Part shown: positions 43,759 through 53,064 of the stretch, one piece after another
How the letters are laid out: the number at the start of each line of letters is the position of its first letter
Position numbering within the stretch: the stretch's first letter is position 1
NCBI RefSeq assembly: GCF_001610895.1
Contig: NZ_CP011273.1
Location: forward strand, 1,240,001-1,304,000
Length of the DNA: 64,000 nt
From: Planctomyces sp. SH-PL62
Lineage (GTDB): Bacteria > Planctomycetota > Planctomycetia > Isosphaerales > Isosphaeraceae
Direction: 5' to 3'
Notes under the pieces: model-generated
Told to the model about the DNA's origin: nothing
The model's database searches: none
Seen by the model: the letters and a program-made list of their open reading frames with translations, nothing else
Program-made: the position numbers and the translations under genes

Positions 43759-46512
43759 ATGAACGGCACGCCGGTACGTCGGGGATTGGGCTTTCGAGCG
43801 TGGGTCGCGTCGTTGGCGGTCGGGGTCGTCCTGTCGGGGCGATCGCAGGCCGAACCGCTGAAGGTCTACGTCTCCAACCGGGGCGATGACGCCTGGTCGG
43901 GACGGATCGCCGACCCGAAACCGGGGGGCGGCGACGGTCCCCTGGCCACGCTGGAGAAGGCCCGCGACGTCGTCCGGGGCCTGAAGACGCTGCCCGAGGC
44001 CCGCGAGGGGATCGAAATCCTGATCCGCGACGGGGCGTATCCCCAAGCGCGGACGCTCCGATTCGACAGGGAGGACGGCGGCTCGGCGGCGGCCCCGATC
44101 GTCTATCGCGCTTTCCCCGGTGAGCGGCCGATCATCCGAGGCGGCCGCGCGATCGAGGGGTTCGCCCCACATGAGGGGAAGGTCCTCAAGGCCGACCTGA
44201 AGGCCCAGGGGTTCACCGACCTTGGATTCCGCGAGCTGTTCTTCGACGGCGTCCGCCTGCCGCTGGCCCGATACCCGAACTTCGAGGCCGACAACCCCTA
44301 CGGCGGCGGCTGGGCGTTCGCCGACGGCGAGCGCGTGCCGATGTACCAGGACGTGCCCGGCGAGGTCCGCAACACGCTCCATTACAAGGCGAAGGACGCG
44401 AGGGGCTGGAAGAAGCCCGAGGAGGTGGAGGTCTTCGTCTTCCCCCGCTACAACTGGTGGAACAACATCGTCCCGATCCGTTCGATCGACGCTGAGAAGC
44501 GGCTGATCACGCTCACCGCCGACGCCTCATACCCGATCCGTCCCGGCGACCGCTATTACTTCCGGGGAGGACGGGAGGATCTGGACGCGCCCGGCGAATG
44601 GTACGTCGACCGTGAGTCCGGCGTGCTCTACCTCTGGCCCCCCGCGCCGCTCGACGAGGGCCACGTCGTCGCGGCGCCGGTGGTCGAGGACCTGATCCGG
44701 GTGGAGCCCGGCGCGGCGCACCTGACTTTTCGGGGCCTCACCCTGGAAGCCTGCACCGGCGCGGCCGTCTCGATGCAAGGGACGGAATCCTGCGCCGTGG
44801 CGGCCTGCACGGTCCGGGGTGTCGGCGATTACAACCACGGCGCCCTGAGCGTTTCCGGCGGCTCGGGCAATCGGATCGTCGGCAACGACGTGTCGGACGT
44901 CGGCTCGCACGGCGTCTCCCTGAGCGGAGGCGATCGGGTCTCGCTGACCTCGGCCGACAATCAGGCCGTCAACAATTACATCCACCACGTCGGCGTCCTG
45001 TACAAGCACGGCGTGGGGATCTCGATGGAAGGCGTCGGCAACGTCGCGGCCCGAAATCTGATCCACGACGGCCCGCGCATGGGGATCCTGTTCAGCGGCA
45101 ACAATCTGCTGCTGGAAGGCAACCACATCCGCCACATGAACCTGGAGACCGAGGACACCGGCGCCGTCTACACCGGCGGGCGGGACTGGATCTCGTCGCG
45201 AGGGACGGTCATCCGCCACAACCTGATGCACGACATGCTCGGCTTCGGCAAGGATTCCAGGGGACGCTGGGTCTCGCCCCACTTCGCCTGGGGCGTCTAC
45301 CTGGACGATAACACCGGAGGCGTCGACGTCATCGGCAACATCGTCTATCGGTGCTCGCGGGCCGGGCTGCATCTTCACAACGGCCGCGACAATCGCATCG
45401 AGAACAACATCTTCGTGGATAACGGCCCGCAGCAGTACGAGTATTCGGGGTGGACGGTGAACCACTCGTACTGGAAAGACCACCTGAAGACGATGCTCGA
45501 AGGGTACGCGAAAGTGATCGACAGCCCGGCCTGGAAGGGGATGCGGGGGATGTCCACCCGTCCCCAGGACGCCCCCTTGCCGGACGGCCGGATCATGACC
45601 GGCAATGAGTTCGTGCGGAACATCGTCGCCTACGCCGACCCGGACGCCGCCCTCGTCCGCACCAACGACGTCCCGTTCGATCACAACACGTTCGATTACA
45701 ACCTGGTCTGGCATCACGGCCTGCCCATCAAGACCGGCCAGCGCAAGGCCGGGGCAGTCGTCTCGGGCGAACTGGTCCCCAACGCCGATTTCGCGCGCGG
45801 GGAGCTTGGCGAACTCCCGACCGACTGGCAGTGGCAGATCCGCACGCCGACTTCCAAAGCCGGGCTCGTGGACGACGGCGGCGAACGGGCGCTTCGCATC
45901 GAGGCCGCGTTCGACGAGTCGAAGGAGCGGGACAACTACCCGATCGTCGTCAGCAGCCTGTTCCCGGCGAAACCTGGAAGCAGCTATCGCCTGCGAGCCT
46001 CGTTGCGCGCGTCGAACCCCGACGTGCGCGCGCAGGTCATGCTGCAAGGCTACGAGGCGGGTGCCTTCTTCTGGGCGAACTCTCCGAACGAGGCGAAGGT
46101 GGGGACCGAATGGAAGGAGGTCGAGTTCGTCTTCGCGATCCCGGCGCCCGGCCGGTCGGGTTATCACCCGACGATGAAGGACTTCCGGGCGCGGATCGAC
46201 TTCCCCGCGAAGGAGGGCGCCCTGTTCGTCCGAGACGTCTCGATCCACCAGGTCGAGACGCTCGACGAGTGGGCGTCGTGGCGGGCGATGGGGATGGACG
46301 CGCGTTCGATCGTCGCCGATCCGGGATTCGTCGATCCCGCACGCGACGACTTCCGGCTCAAGCCCGATTCGCCCGCGTTCCAGCTCGGCTTCAAGCCGAT
46401 CCCCGTCGAGTCGATCGGGCCCTACCAGGACGAACTGCGGGCGTCCTGGCCCATCGTCGAGGCCCCCGGCGCGCGCGAGCATCCGGTGCGGACGCCTGAG
46501 AGCGTCGACTGA
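43759..46512 (+). CDS. Exported right-handed parallel beta-helix protein (carbohydrate-active-like)
   Basis: 917 aa from ATG 43759. Signal peptide 'WVASLAVGVVLSGRSQAEP'. 'VYVSNRGDDAWSG' opens the typical start of planctomycete/Bacteroidota beta-helix proteins (DUF1565/PbH1 type). Residues ~290-640 are the helix itself, with repeating 'N-x-I-x-x-N' rungs ('NRIVGNDVSDVGSHGVSLS', 'NLIHDGPRMGILFSGNNLL', 'NRIENNIFVDNGP'). Residues ~700-850 look like a carbohydrate-binding beta-sandwich ('YRLRASLRASNPDVRAQVM'), followed by a final beta-helix-like tail. It probably binds or cleaves a polysaccharide outside the cell. The catalytic type is not readable. Confidence 0.88.
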   Translation: MNGTPVRRGLGFRAWVASLAVGVVLSGRSQAEPLKVYVSNRGDDAWSGRIADPKPGGGDGPLATLEKARDVVRGLKTLPEAREGIEILIRDGAYPQARTLRFDREDGGSAAAPIVYRAFPGERPIIRGGRAIEGFAPHEGKVLKADLKAQGFTDLGFRELFFDGVRLPLARYPNFEADNPYGGGWAFADGERVPMYQDVPGEVRNTLHYKAKDARGWKKPEEVEVFVFPRYNWWNNIVPIRSIDAEKRLITLTADASYPIRPGDRYYFRGGREDLDAPGEWYVDRESGVLYLWPPAPLDEGHVVAAPVVEDLIRVEPGAAHLTFRGLTLEACTGAAVSMQGTESCAVAACTVRGVGDYNHGALSVSGGSGNRIVGNDVSDVGSHGVSLSGGDRVSLTSADNQAVNNYIHHVGVLYKHGVGISMEGVGNVAARNLIHDGPRMGILFSGNNLLLEGNHIRHMNLETEDTGAVYTGGRDWISSRGTVIRHNLMHDMLGFGKDSRGRWVSPHFAWGVYLDDNTGGVDVIGNIVYRCSRAGLHLHNGRDNRIENNIFVDNGPQQYEYSGWTVNHSYWKDHLKTMLEGYAKVIDSPAWKGMRGMSTRPQDAPLPDGRIMTGNEFVRNIVAYADPDAALVRTNDVPFDHNTFDYNLVWHHGLPIKTGQRKAGAVVSGELVPNADFARGELGELPTDWQWQIRTPTSKAGLVDDGGERALRIEAAFDESKERDNYPIVVSSLFPAKPGSSYRLRASLRASNPDVRAQVMLQGYEAGAFFWANSPNEAKVGTEWKEVEFVFAIPAPGRSGYHPTMKDFRARIDFPAKEGALFVRDVSIHQVETLDEWASWRAMGMDARSIVADPGFVDPARDDFRLKPDSPAFQLGFKPIPVESIGPYQDELRASWPIVEAPGAREHPVRTPESVD

Positions 46513-46540
46513 GAGTCTTTGGCTTCTCCGGACCATAACG

Positions 46541-46558
46541 TCCTTCCCCCCTCGCGGG
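46541..46558 (+). repeat. Left half of a REP-like element interrupted by the IS; holds left target duplication
   Basis: tccttcccccctcgcggg is the first arm of the REP hairpin. Its last 11 bases, cccctcgcggg (46548-46558), recur at 47865-47875 on the other side of the IS, giving an 11-bp target-site duplication. Joined across the IS, the two sides rebuild a normal REP element. Confidence 0.85.
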
Positions 46559-47864
46559 CTTTCAGGGGGAGGTATCGATTTTCATCAATACTTCGGGGGG
46601 CGGGGCGGCGTCGCGCGGCGGGCCGGGCCAGGGCTCCGGGAGGAAGCGGCCGGCGGGGTCGGCCCCCCCGATCCAGGCCCGCAGGACGGCGGCGCCCCCC
46701 AGCAGGAAGGTCGACCAGCGCCGGGGCTTGGGGGCGGCGGCCGGCCCCGGCCCCGGCTCGGGCTCGGGTCGATCGGCGGCGTCGGCCGCGCCGCCGACCT
46801 CCAGCGTCCACAGGGTCGCCAGGGCCATCGCGGCCCACAGCCGGGCCGCCCGCGCCGGGTCGGCCATCCGGCTCCGCTCCCACCGCCAGCCGTCGCTCTT
46901 GATCTTCTTGAACGAGCACTCGATCCAGGCCCGCACGGCGTACCAGGACGCGTCGGCCTGTTCCGGCGGCAGGTCGGTGAGGATCAGCCAGGGGTCGGCG
47001 CGGCCCTCGTCCCACCGCGCCAGCAGCGTGCAGTCCAGCCGCGCCTCCTTCGTCTTGAAGGCCTGGCCGCGGGCCCGGAACCGGGCCCCGTGCCGCGGGG
47101 CCAGCTCGGGCATCCGCGCCCATCGGCCCCCCTGGGGCCGGAAGCAGCCCCGGGCCCTGGCCCGCATCAGCGGGTGCCAGCCCAGCTCGACGATCGCCCG
47201 GAACAGGCCCGACGACTCGATCCCCCGGTCCGACAGGACGAACACGCGTCGGTCCGGCCCGACGTGCTCGCGGAGCAGGCCCAGGAGCCGCTTCCAGTGC
47301 GGGTTCCAGGCCCCCGGCTCGTTCCCCGGCAGGACCGCCCAGGCGACCGGCACGGCGCACGACCGGTAGAGCGCCGCGACGCACAGGACCGTCATCCGAT
47401 CGCCCAGCGCGGTGGCGTCGACGGCCAGGGCCAGGGGGCCGTCGCCCCAGCTCGAGAGGACCCAGCCCAGCAGCGGGCCGAAGCAGGCCTCGGGATCGAG
47501 CTCGCGGCGGGACCGGCCCCGCTTCGAGGCGGCCGGGCGGTAGAACTCGCGGAGCCGCTGGCGGACCGTGCCGGGCCCCACGTCCAGCAGGGCCGCCAGG
47601 TGGACGGCCACCCGGTCCAGCCCGCCGCCGCGTGCCAGGATCATCCCGAGGCTGTACCAGGCCAGGACCCGGGCCTGGCATCGCGACAGCGTGGGGAACC
47701 GAGTCGCGACGCGGTCGGACCAGCGGTACAGTAGTTCGGGGCGGGGCATGGCTCCTCCCGGTCGAACAGCGGTCAGCCCTGGTAAGCCGTCCGCTATAAA
47801 CCGGGACCGTGCCCCGTTCCACACCCCTCTCCCATAAACCGGACGAAATACCTCCCCCTGAAAG
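46559..47864 (-). mobile_element. Complete IS4-family insertion sequence
   Basis: 1306 bp bounded by perfect 17-bp terminal inverted repeats: CTTTCAGGGGGAGGTAT at 46559-46575 and its exact complement at 47848-47864. It carries one intact transposase gene and an 11-bp target-site duplication (cccctcgcggg), within the usual 9-13 bp range for IS4 elements. The element sits inside a REP-like palindrome, and both ends are undamaged, so the insertion looks recent and possibly still active. Confidence 0.92.
46562..47749 (-). CDS. IS4-family DDE transposase
   Basis: 395 aa from ATG 47749, directly after GGGAGGAG. The DDE acids are visible: 'LAVDATALGDRMTVL' (first Asp), 'VFVLSDRGIESSGL' (second Asp) and 'WYAVRAWIECSFKKIKSDGW', which has the IS4 Y-(2)-R-(3)-E-(6)-K signature with the catalytic Glu. 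The N-terminal helical region ('RVLAWYSLGMILARGGGLD') should be the DNA-binding part. The Pro-rich C-terminus is unusual and its TGA stop lies inside the left inverted repeat. The frame is intact, so it should be functional. Confidence 0.93.
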   Translation of the reverse strand: MPRPELLYRWSDRVATRFPTLSRCQARVLAWYSLGMILARGGGLDRVAVHLAALLDVGPGTVRQRLREFYRPAASKRGRSRRELDPEACFGPLLGWVLSSWGDGPLALAVDATALGDRMTVLCVAALYRSCAVPVAWAVLPGNEPGAWNPHWKRLLGLLREHVGPDRRVFVLSDRGIESSGLFRAIVELGWHPLMRARARGCFRPQGGRWARMPELAPRHGARFRARGQAFKTKEARLDCTLLARWDEGRADPWLILTDLPPEQADASWYAVRAWIECSFKKIKSDGWRWERSRMADPARAARLWAAMALATLWTLEVGGAADAADRPEPEPGPGPAAAPKPRRWSTFLLGGAAVLRAWIGGADPAGRFLPEPWPGPPRDAAPPPEVLMKIDTSP

Positions 47865-48160
47865 CCCCTCGCGGGGGAAGGTGGTCCGAAGGACCGGATG
47901 AGGGGGAAGACGAGCATGAGAGCCGTCGGCGTTTCGGGCGGCCGATCTGCGAATCCCGATGGCCTTTGCGCTCGTCCCCCCCCTCATCTGACGCCTTCGG
48001 CGTCTGTCTTCCCCCGCCAGGGGGGAAGATCGTTATTGAACACGGAGCCCGCTGGTGATTCGGGCGTCTGGACATCGAATTCCGACGGCGCTCGTGCTCG
48101 CCCTCCCCTTTATCCGACCCCTTCGGGGCCTGCCTCCCCGCGAGGGGGGGTGGCGTCGGA
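47865..48160. repeat. REP-like elements flanking the IS and filling the intergenic gap
   Basis: 47865-47875 is the right target duplication. 47876-47912 completes the interrupted element, with its second hairpin GGTCC-GAA-GGACC at 47883-47895 and then GGATGAGGGGGA. A second, inverted copy runs 47974-48030, with hairpins GACGCC-TTC-GGCGTC (47990-48004) and CTTCCCCC...GGGGGAAG. A third, weaker copy lies at 48098-48153 with CCCC-TTC-GGGG (48118-48128). No gene lies in this gap. Confidence 0.75.
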
Positions 48161-48219
48161 GACCGTGCCGACTTGACCTTCGGAGACCGACTCTGGTCAA
48201 GCGGCCCAGTCGGGCCGGG

Positions 48220-49593
48220 TCAGGCGCGGAGGCCCCGGCGTTGGTCCCAGTAGAAGAAGATCCCGACGGCGCCGGTCAGGAGGGCGACCAACGCCAGCAC
48301 GGCGAAGGCGCCCGACCAGCCGAAGGCCACGGAGACCTTCGCCATGAACAGCCCGGAGAGCATCGCGCCGATGTAGCTGACGCCGTCGATGATCCCGGCC
48401 GCCGCCGCCGAGCCCTTCTTGCCCCCGAAGTCGAGGGCCACGGCGCCGGCCAGGAATGAGTACGGGCCGACCAGCAGGAATCCGATCAGGGCGACGACCG
48501 CCGCCGGCCCAAACGCCGTCCCGTGGGGGACCCTGATCGCCAGGAAGAACAGGGCGACCGTCGCCGCAAGCAGTCCGGCCGCGATCACCAGCGCCCGGCC
48601 CCCCCGGCCCAGCCTGTCGCTCAGGAATCCCACGAGGAGGACCGAGATCCCCCCGAAGAACGGGAACCAGGCGCTCTTGTCGGCGGCCTCGGCGTCGGTG
48701 AAGCCGAGGTCGTCCTTGAAGTAGAGCGGCGTCCAGTTCTGGAACGTCTCGCGAAGCAGCGTCAGGCCGATGGAGAGCAGGCAGGCGCACCAGAAAGCCC
48801 GGCTGCGGAACAGCGGGCCCAGGATGCTCGCCAGCCCGCTCGACTTCGCCTCCGCCCCCTCCCGGCCGAACAGGTTGTCCGGGTTCGGCTCGGGCTCGGG
48901 CTCGCCCACGTCCGCCGGGCTCTCGCGCAGGAAGATCAGGTTGAGGACGAACATCGCCCCCAGCACGGCGGCCGTCGTGCAGTAGATCCCCCGCCAGGTG
49001 AAGTCGTAATCGAGGAGGATCTTCATAAACTTGCGCGAGAGCGCGTCGCCGAACAGGTAGCTGAGGCTGACGAAGCCCATCACCGTCCCGAACCGGTTGT
49101 ACGGGAACCATCGCGAGACCACCCGGACGATCCCCACCCAGCCCAGCGATTGCGCGAATCGATTCCCCACCGAGGTCGCCAGGAAGGCGGGGAGCGTCCC
49201 CCCCAGCGCGAACGCCAGGGTGAAAAAGATCGAGCCCAGCATGCCCGCCAGGTAGATCCGGCTGCCCCCCAGGCGGTCGGTGACGCCGCCGCCGAGGAAC
49301 TTGCCGGCCGCGTAGGCGAGCGCGCCGATGGTGATGATTGAGCCCAGGCCGATCTTGGCGTCGTCCGGGCTCATGCCCCCCCGCGCCAGCTCCTCGCGGA
49401 TCATCGGGGCGCAGACCGGGAAGTTCGACCGGCAGAAGTAGTACCCCGTGTAGCCGGCCATCAGGAGGGCGACGGTCGCGACCTGGCGGCGGGCCAGGCG
49501 GGGGTTGCGGACGGGGGGCGCAGCGTCGGTGGTCACGTCGGATCCCTGGAGTCGGCCTCGGGCGACGCGGTCGTCGCGCGACGCCTGGGTCAC
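48220..49593 (-). CDS. MFS transporter, organophosphate:phosphate antiporter (OPA) type
   Basis: 457 aa from GTG 49593, whose GTG overlaps the TGA of the preceding thioesterase gene (GTGA). A second GTG at 49536 is an alternative start closer to the first helix. Twelve hydrophobic segments are arranged in two halves around a charged central loop ('EPEPNPDNLFGREGAEAKS'). The N-terminal 'GYTGYYFCRSNFPVCAPMI' and 'GKFLGGGVTDRLGGSRIYL' match the GlpT/UhpC type of the OPA family, which exchanges phosphorylated sugars or glycerol phosphate for phosphate, or senses them. The substrate is unknown. Confidence 0.9.
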   Translation of the reverse strand: MTQASRDDRVARGRLQGSDVTTDAAPPVRNPRLARRQVATVALLMAGYTGYYFCRSNFPVCAPMIREELARGGMSPDDAKIGLGSIITIGALAYAAGKFLGGGVTDRLGGSRIYLAGMLGSIFFTLAFALGGTLPAFLATSVGNRFAQSLGWVGIVRVVSRWFPYNRFGTVMGFVSLSYLFGDALSRKFMKILLDYDFTWRGIYCTTAAVLGAMFVLNLIFLRESPADVGEPEPEPNPDNLFGREGAEAKSSGLASILGPLFRSRAFWCACLLSIGLTLLRETFQNWTPLYFKDDLGFTDAEAADKSAWFPFFGGISVLLVGFLSDRLGRGGRALVIAAGLLAATVALFFLAIRVPHGTAFGPAAVVALIGFLLVGPYSFLAGAVALDFGGKKGSAAAAGIIDGVSYIGAMLSGLFMAKVSVAFGWSGAFAVLALVALLTGAVGIFFYWDQRRGLRA

Positions 49594-50051
49594 GTTCGGG
49601 GGAATTCGCGGCCTTCGAGGGCCTCGATCGCCAGGCGGAGCGGCTCGGGGACGCGGGTCGGCCGTTGGGCCTTGTAGTCGAAGACGACCAGCGTGGACGT
49701 CCCCTCGGCGGCGAGAGCCCGCTGATGCTCGCTGAAGATCTTGTGCTCCAGCGTGATGCTGGCGACGCCGATCCGCGCCACGCGGACGCCGACGTGGACC
49801 GTGTCCGGGTACGTCAACTGCCGTCGGTAGTCGTTGGCGATCGACGCCAGGATCGGCCCGATCCCGGCCTCCCGGTGCAGGGTCATCAGCCCGACCTTCT
49901 CCGCGTAGGCGATCCGGGACGTCTCGTACCAGCGGAAATAGGTGACGTGATTGACGTGGCCGAAGGGGTCCTGTTCACCCCACTGCACGGGGAGCGCGAC
50001 CGCCACGCGGAAATCCGCGAGCAAAGCCCGCATCTCGGTCGACGTGCTCAT
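49590..50051 (-). CDS. Acyl-CoA thioesterase, hotdog fold (YbgC/4HBT type)
   Basis: 153 aa from ATG 50051. The hotdog signature 'VQWGEQDPFGHVNHVTYF' holds the catalytic Asp and the family H-V-N; 'RWYETSRIAY' and 'YRRQLTYPDTVHVGVRVAR' follow. The family hydrolyses acyl-CoA or 4-hydroxybenzoyl-CoA in the cytoplasm. It overlaps the transporter gene by 3 bases in the GTGA arrangement, so the two are translationally coupled. The long frame open upstream (to 51470) is not protein-like and belongs to the opposite reading of the permease gene. Confidence 0.9.
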   Translation of the reverse strand: MSTSTEMRALLADFRVAVALPVQWGEQDPFGHVNHVTYFRWYETSRIAYAEKVGLMTLHREAGIGPILASIANDYRRQLTYPDTVHVGVRVARIGVASITLEHKIFSEHQRALAAEGTSTLVVFDYKAQRPTRVPEPLRLAIEALEGREFPRT

Positions 50052-50173
50052 CGCGATCCGGCGCCCCTGGTGGTCACGTCCCGACGTCGCCGCGCCCTCG
50101 GCGCGACTTCCGGGAGAGGCCCCGATGATAACGTCCGCCCGCGCCGGAGTCGACGGAGGGGCGCCGCCTCGTC

Positions 50174-51292
50174 TCAGGTCGGCGACTGCCGCGCCCTCGC
50201 CTCGGAGTCGGCCATCCGCTTCTTCCAGACCTCGATCAGGGCCATGCTGACGGCGACGATCGCCGGGCCCAGGATCATCCCCGAGAGCCCGAAAATCGCC
50301 AGGCCGCCCAGGAACGACAGCAGCGCGGGGACGTCGTGCATGCGCATCCGCTGCCCGACCAGCCGTCCGTAGACGAAGTAGCCGAGGATGACGAAGGTGA
50401 GCAGCCCCCAGCCGACCAGCACGCCCGCCGCGAGCCATCGCCCGGTCGCCGCGAGGTAGACGGCGGCGGGCCCCCAGATCAGGCCGGCGCCCACGATCGG
50501 CAGGACGCTCAGGACGAACATGACCATCGTCCAGAGCACCGGGGCGGGCAGGCCGATGAACCAGAACAGCAGCCCGAAGCTCCCCGCGCTGAGCACTCCG
50601 GTCACCAACGTGGCGTAGAGGTTGGCGTGGACCGAGTCGCCGGCGCGGTGGATGATGAAGTCGCTCTCGGGCCGGGTGATCGGCAGCAGATCCTGGACCT
50701 CGCCGAGGAACGCGCGAGGGTCGCGGAACAGGTAGTAGAGGATGAACGCCGCGACCAGGAACTGGATGGCCGCCACCGCCGACACCTGGGTCAGCCCGGA
50801 GACGTACTGGGCGAGGAAGCCGGCCGACTGCCTCGCCTGCTCCTCGACGTCGAACCCCTTGTCCTTCAGCCAGCCCAGCCCTCGGCCCACATACGGGACC
50901 CTGGCCATGGACGCCTCGACCCCGCCGTCCTCGTCCGTCTGCTTCTGCAGCTTCTTGACAGCGGCGCCGGCCTCGGCGGCGAGGTTGTAGACGGTGAAGC
51001 CGCCGATCCCCACGATCAGGGCCACCACCAGGCTCGTGCTCGCCGCGGCGGCCACCGACGGCCAGGGGATGTAGCGACGCAGCCGCACGTGCATCGGCCA
51101 GGCGAGGATCGCCAGCGCCACCGCCCAGGTGATCGACGGCAGGAACGGGACGGCCAGCATCACGCAAAGGCCCAGCAGGACGACGGTGAGGGCGACCATC
51201 GCGAAGATGCGGAGCCCTTCGCCGGCCTTGGGCCGGCCGGCCGGTGCAAGCTCGGTGGCCGCCCCCGTGGGGCGATCGCTGTCGGATGTCAT
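50174..51292 (-). CDS. AI-2E family (PerM-type) membrane permease
   Basis: 372 aa. Hydrophobic segments start at ~30 ('MVALTVVLLGLCVMLAVPF') and ~55 ('TWAVALAILAWPMHVRL'), followed by the long family amphipathic region (~100-180), then the C-terminal block of five or six helices ('FLVAAFILYYLFRDP', 'GVLSAGSFGLLFWFIGLPA', 'LPIVGAGLIWGPAAVYLA', 'LLSFLGGLAIFGLSGMILG'). The last motif, 'P.L.GPA..A', is characteristic of the family. Members include TqsA (autoinducer-2 export) and Na+/H+ antiporters, so the function is not fixed by sequence. Confidence 0.9.
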   Translation of the reverse strand: MTSDSDRPTGAATELAPAGRPKAGEGLRIFAMVALTVVLLGLCVMLAVPFLPSITWAVALAILAWPMHVRLRRYIPWPSVAAAASTSLVVALIVGIGGFTVYNLAAEAGAAVKKLQKQTDEDGGVEASMARVPYVGRGLGWLKDKGFDVEEQARQSAGFLAQYVSGLTQVSAVAAIQFLVAAFILYYLFRDPRAFLGEVQDLLPITRPESDFIIHRAGDSVHANLYATLVTGVLSAGSFGLLFWFIGLPAPVLWTMVMFVLSVLPIVGAGLIWGPAAVYLAATGRWLAAGVLVGWGLLTFVILGYFVYGRLVGQRMRMHDVPALLSFLGGLAIFGLSGMILGPAIVAVSMALIEVWKKRMADSEARARQSPT

Positions 51293-51485
51293 GGTTCGGC
51301 TTTCTGCTCTCGGAAGACCAGGGGCGGTCGGCTCCGGCTCGCCATCGGCGGCGGCGGACGCGACGGCGCGCGGCGGCCCGCGGACGAGGCCGTCCGCGCG
51401 GGTCGGCGATGCCGCGCGACACCCTTCGGCAATATGAAAATCGGATGCCGACGGCGAACCGAATTTCCAATCGGCGAGCAGCGGC

Positions 51486-52157
51486 TCAGTCCGGCTGCTT
51501 CCAGAGCAGGGTCCAGTGGCGGTCGGAGGTCCTCGACACGCAGCCGGCCGGCAGGCCGACCGTGGCGGCGAGCATGGCCGCCTCCTCGACGGTCAGCGCG
51601 GCGTGGAGCGAGGCGCGGAAGAGTTCGCGGGCCTCGGCCGACTCCCCGGCGGCGTACTGCTCGACGAGCGCCGCGAGCGTCTCCTCGTCGTCCGGCCGGG
51701 CGAGGTCGCGGATCATCAGCGTGCCGCCCGGCTCGAGATGCTCGAACATCGTCGCGAGGGCGGGGGCGGGGTCGGGGATGTGGTGGATGATGGTGTTGGA
51801 GATCACGGCCTCGAAGCGGGCGTCCCCCAGCGAGTGCGGGAGCTTGGCGTCGCCGGGGATGAACCGGATGCGGTCGGCGAGGCCGGCCTCCTCGACGTTC
51901 CGCGCGGCCCGTTCGAGCATCGCCGGGGCCAGGTCGACGCCGACGATCCGCGCCATCGGGTCGGCGAGGGCCAGCGCGATGGGGATGCGGGCGGTGCCGG
52001 TCCCCACGTCGACGATCTCGCCACCCCGGCAGGGTCCGTGGGCGGCGAGGAAGTCGGCCGTGAAGCGGTCGTTGACCGCCCGATGATCCATCGCGTCGTA
52101 CTGGGCGACCTCGTCGGGCCCTTCCATCGACTCGGGTTCGAGGATGCGCGGGATCAT
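51486..52157 (-). CDS. Class I SAM-dependent methyltransferase
   Basis: 223 aa from ATG 52157, chosen because AAGGAG lies 8 nt upstream. SAM-binding motif I is 'GGEIVDVGTGTARIPIALA', motif II 'ARIVGVDLAPAMLERAARN', motif III/IV region 'IRFIPGDAKLPHSLGD' and 'FEAVISNTIIHHIPDPAPA'. The C-terminal region ('LTVEEAAMLAATVGLP') is typical of small-molecule methyltransferases of the UbiE/BioC/Methyltransf_11 type. The substrate is unknown. Confidence 0.9.
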   Translation of the reverse strand: MIPRILEPESMEGPDEVAQYDAMDHRAVNDRFTADFLAAHGPCRGGEIVDVGTGTARIPIALALADPMARIVGVDLAPAMLERAARNVEEAGLADRIRFIPGDAKLPHSLGDARFEAVISNTIIHHIPDPAPALATMFEHLEPGGTLMIRDLARPDDEETLAALVEQYAAGESAEARELFRASLHAALTVEEAAMLAATVGLPAGCVSRTSDRHWTLLWKQPD

Positions 52158-52200
52158 CGGGCGGCTCCTTGGCTCAAGGATCAAGGATGGGGACGCAAGC

Positions 52201-53064
52201 TCAGAGGGCGCGGAGCGCCTTGTAGGCTTCTTCCAGGCAGGCCCGGACGTCGTCGGCCGGGTTCTCCTCGTTCTCCTCGTACTCCAGGGCGACGAGGCCC
52301 TTGTAGCCGTTGGCGGCCAGGACCTTGAACAGGCCGGGGTAGTTGAGGTCCCCCTTGCCCAGGATGGTGAAGTGCTCGGCGTCCTTCACGTCCTTCAGGT
52401 GGACGCCGAAGACGCGGTCGCCGAAGACCTCGGCGGCGCGGACGGGGTCTTCCTTGGAGCGGAGGAAGTGGCCGGCGTCGATGCAGCAGCCGATCCTGGG
52501 GCTGTGCCCCTCGATCGCCTTGGCGATGACGTCGATCTTGTCGTAGCGGTGACCCGGCCCGTGGTTGTGGATGCCGACGCCGATGCGGAACTCCTCGACC
52601 AGCTTGTCCAGGTCGTCGAAGCTGTCCGGGTCGGGGTCGGCGGAGAGGTACTCGATCCCCATCTTCTTGGCGAACTCGAACGGCTTGCGATTGTTCGGGT
52701 CCCCCTTCTTGAACGGGATCACGCCGTAGCCCACCACCTCGACGTCGGCCCGCTTGAGCAGGGCCTTCGTCTTCTCGATGGCGTCGGCGTCCTCGGTCAT
52801 GGGGATGTGGCCGGGGTAGGCTTCCCAGTAGTGGATGCCCAACTCGCGGGAGACGGCCAGGGCCTTCTCGACGCTCGACTTACCCCCCTCCTTGTAGCCC
52901 CGGAGCGAGTAGCTCTGGAGGCCGAGGCGGAAGGGCGCCTTGGCGAAGGCGGCCCCGAGCGAGCCCGCCCGCAGGGGGCGTCCGGCGGCCAACGCGCCGA
53001 GCGCTGCGAGGCCGCCGCCCAGGAGGCCGCGTCGGGAGAGATTCGCGTCGCGTTGCGTGGACAT
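52201..53064 (-). CDS. Exported sugar phosphate isomerase/epimerase-like TIM barrel
   Basis: 287 aa from ATG 53064, with a twin-arginine signal ('LSRRGLLGGGLAALGALAA'). The mature part is an AP-endonuclease-2/xylose-isomerase-type barrel: 'FRLGLQSYSLRGYKEGGKS', 'VGVGIHNHGPGHRYD'-type strand, 'IGCCIDAGHFLRSKEDP', 'VFGVHLKDVKDAEHF' and 'GLVALEYEENEENPADDV'. The Glu, Asp, His and Glu positions of the metal site (such as in 'DAGHF' and 'EYE') are present. Exported members are numerous in planctomycetes and are often linked to Gfo/Idh/MocA enzymes. The sugar substrate is unknown. Confidence 0.9.
   Translation of the reverse strand: MSTQRDANLSRRGLLGGGLAALGALAAGRPLRAGSLGAAFAKAPFRLGLQSYSLRGYKEGGKSSVEKALAVSRELGIHYWEAYPGHIPMTEDADAIEKTKALLKRADVEVVGYGVIPFKKGDPNNRKPFEFAKKMGIEYLSADPDPDSFDDLDKLVEEFRIGVGIHNHGPGHRYDKIDVIAKAIEGHSPRIGCCIDAGHFLRSKEDPVRAAEVFGDRVFGVHLKDVKDAEHFTILGKGDLNYPGLFKVLAANGYKGLVALEYEENEENPADDVRACLEEAYKALRAL

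Noticed and set aside
49590-51470. 626-codon protein ending in the thioesterase
   Set aside because: Only the last 153 residues are protein-like; the rest is an alternative reading of the AI-2E permease gene.
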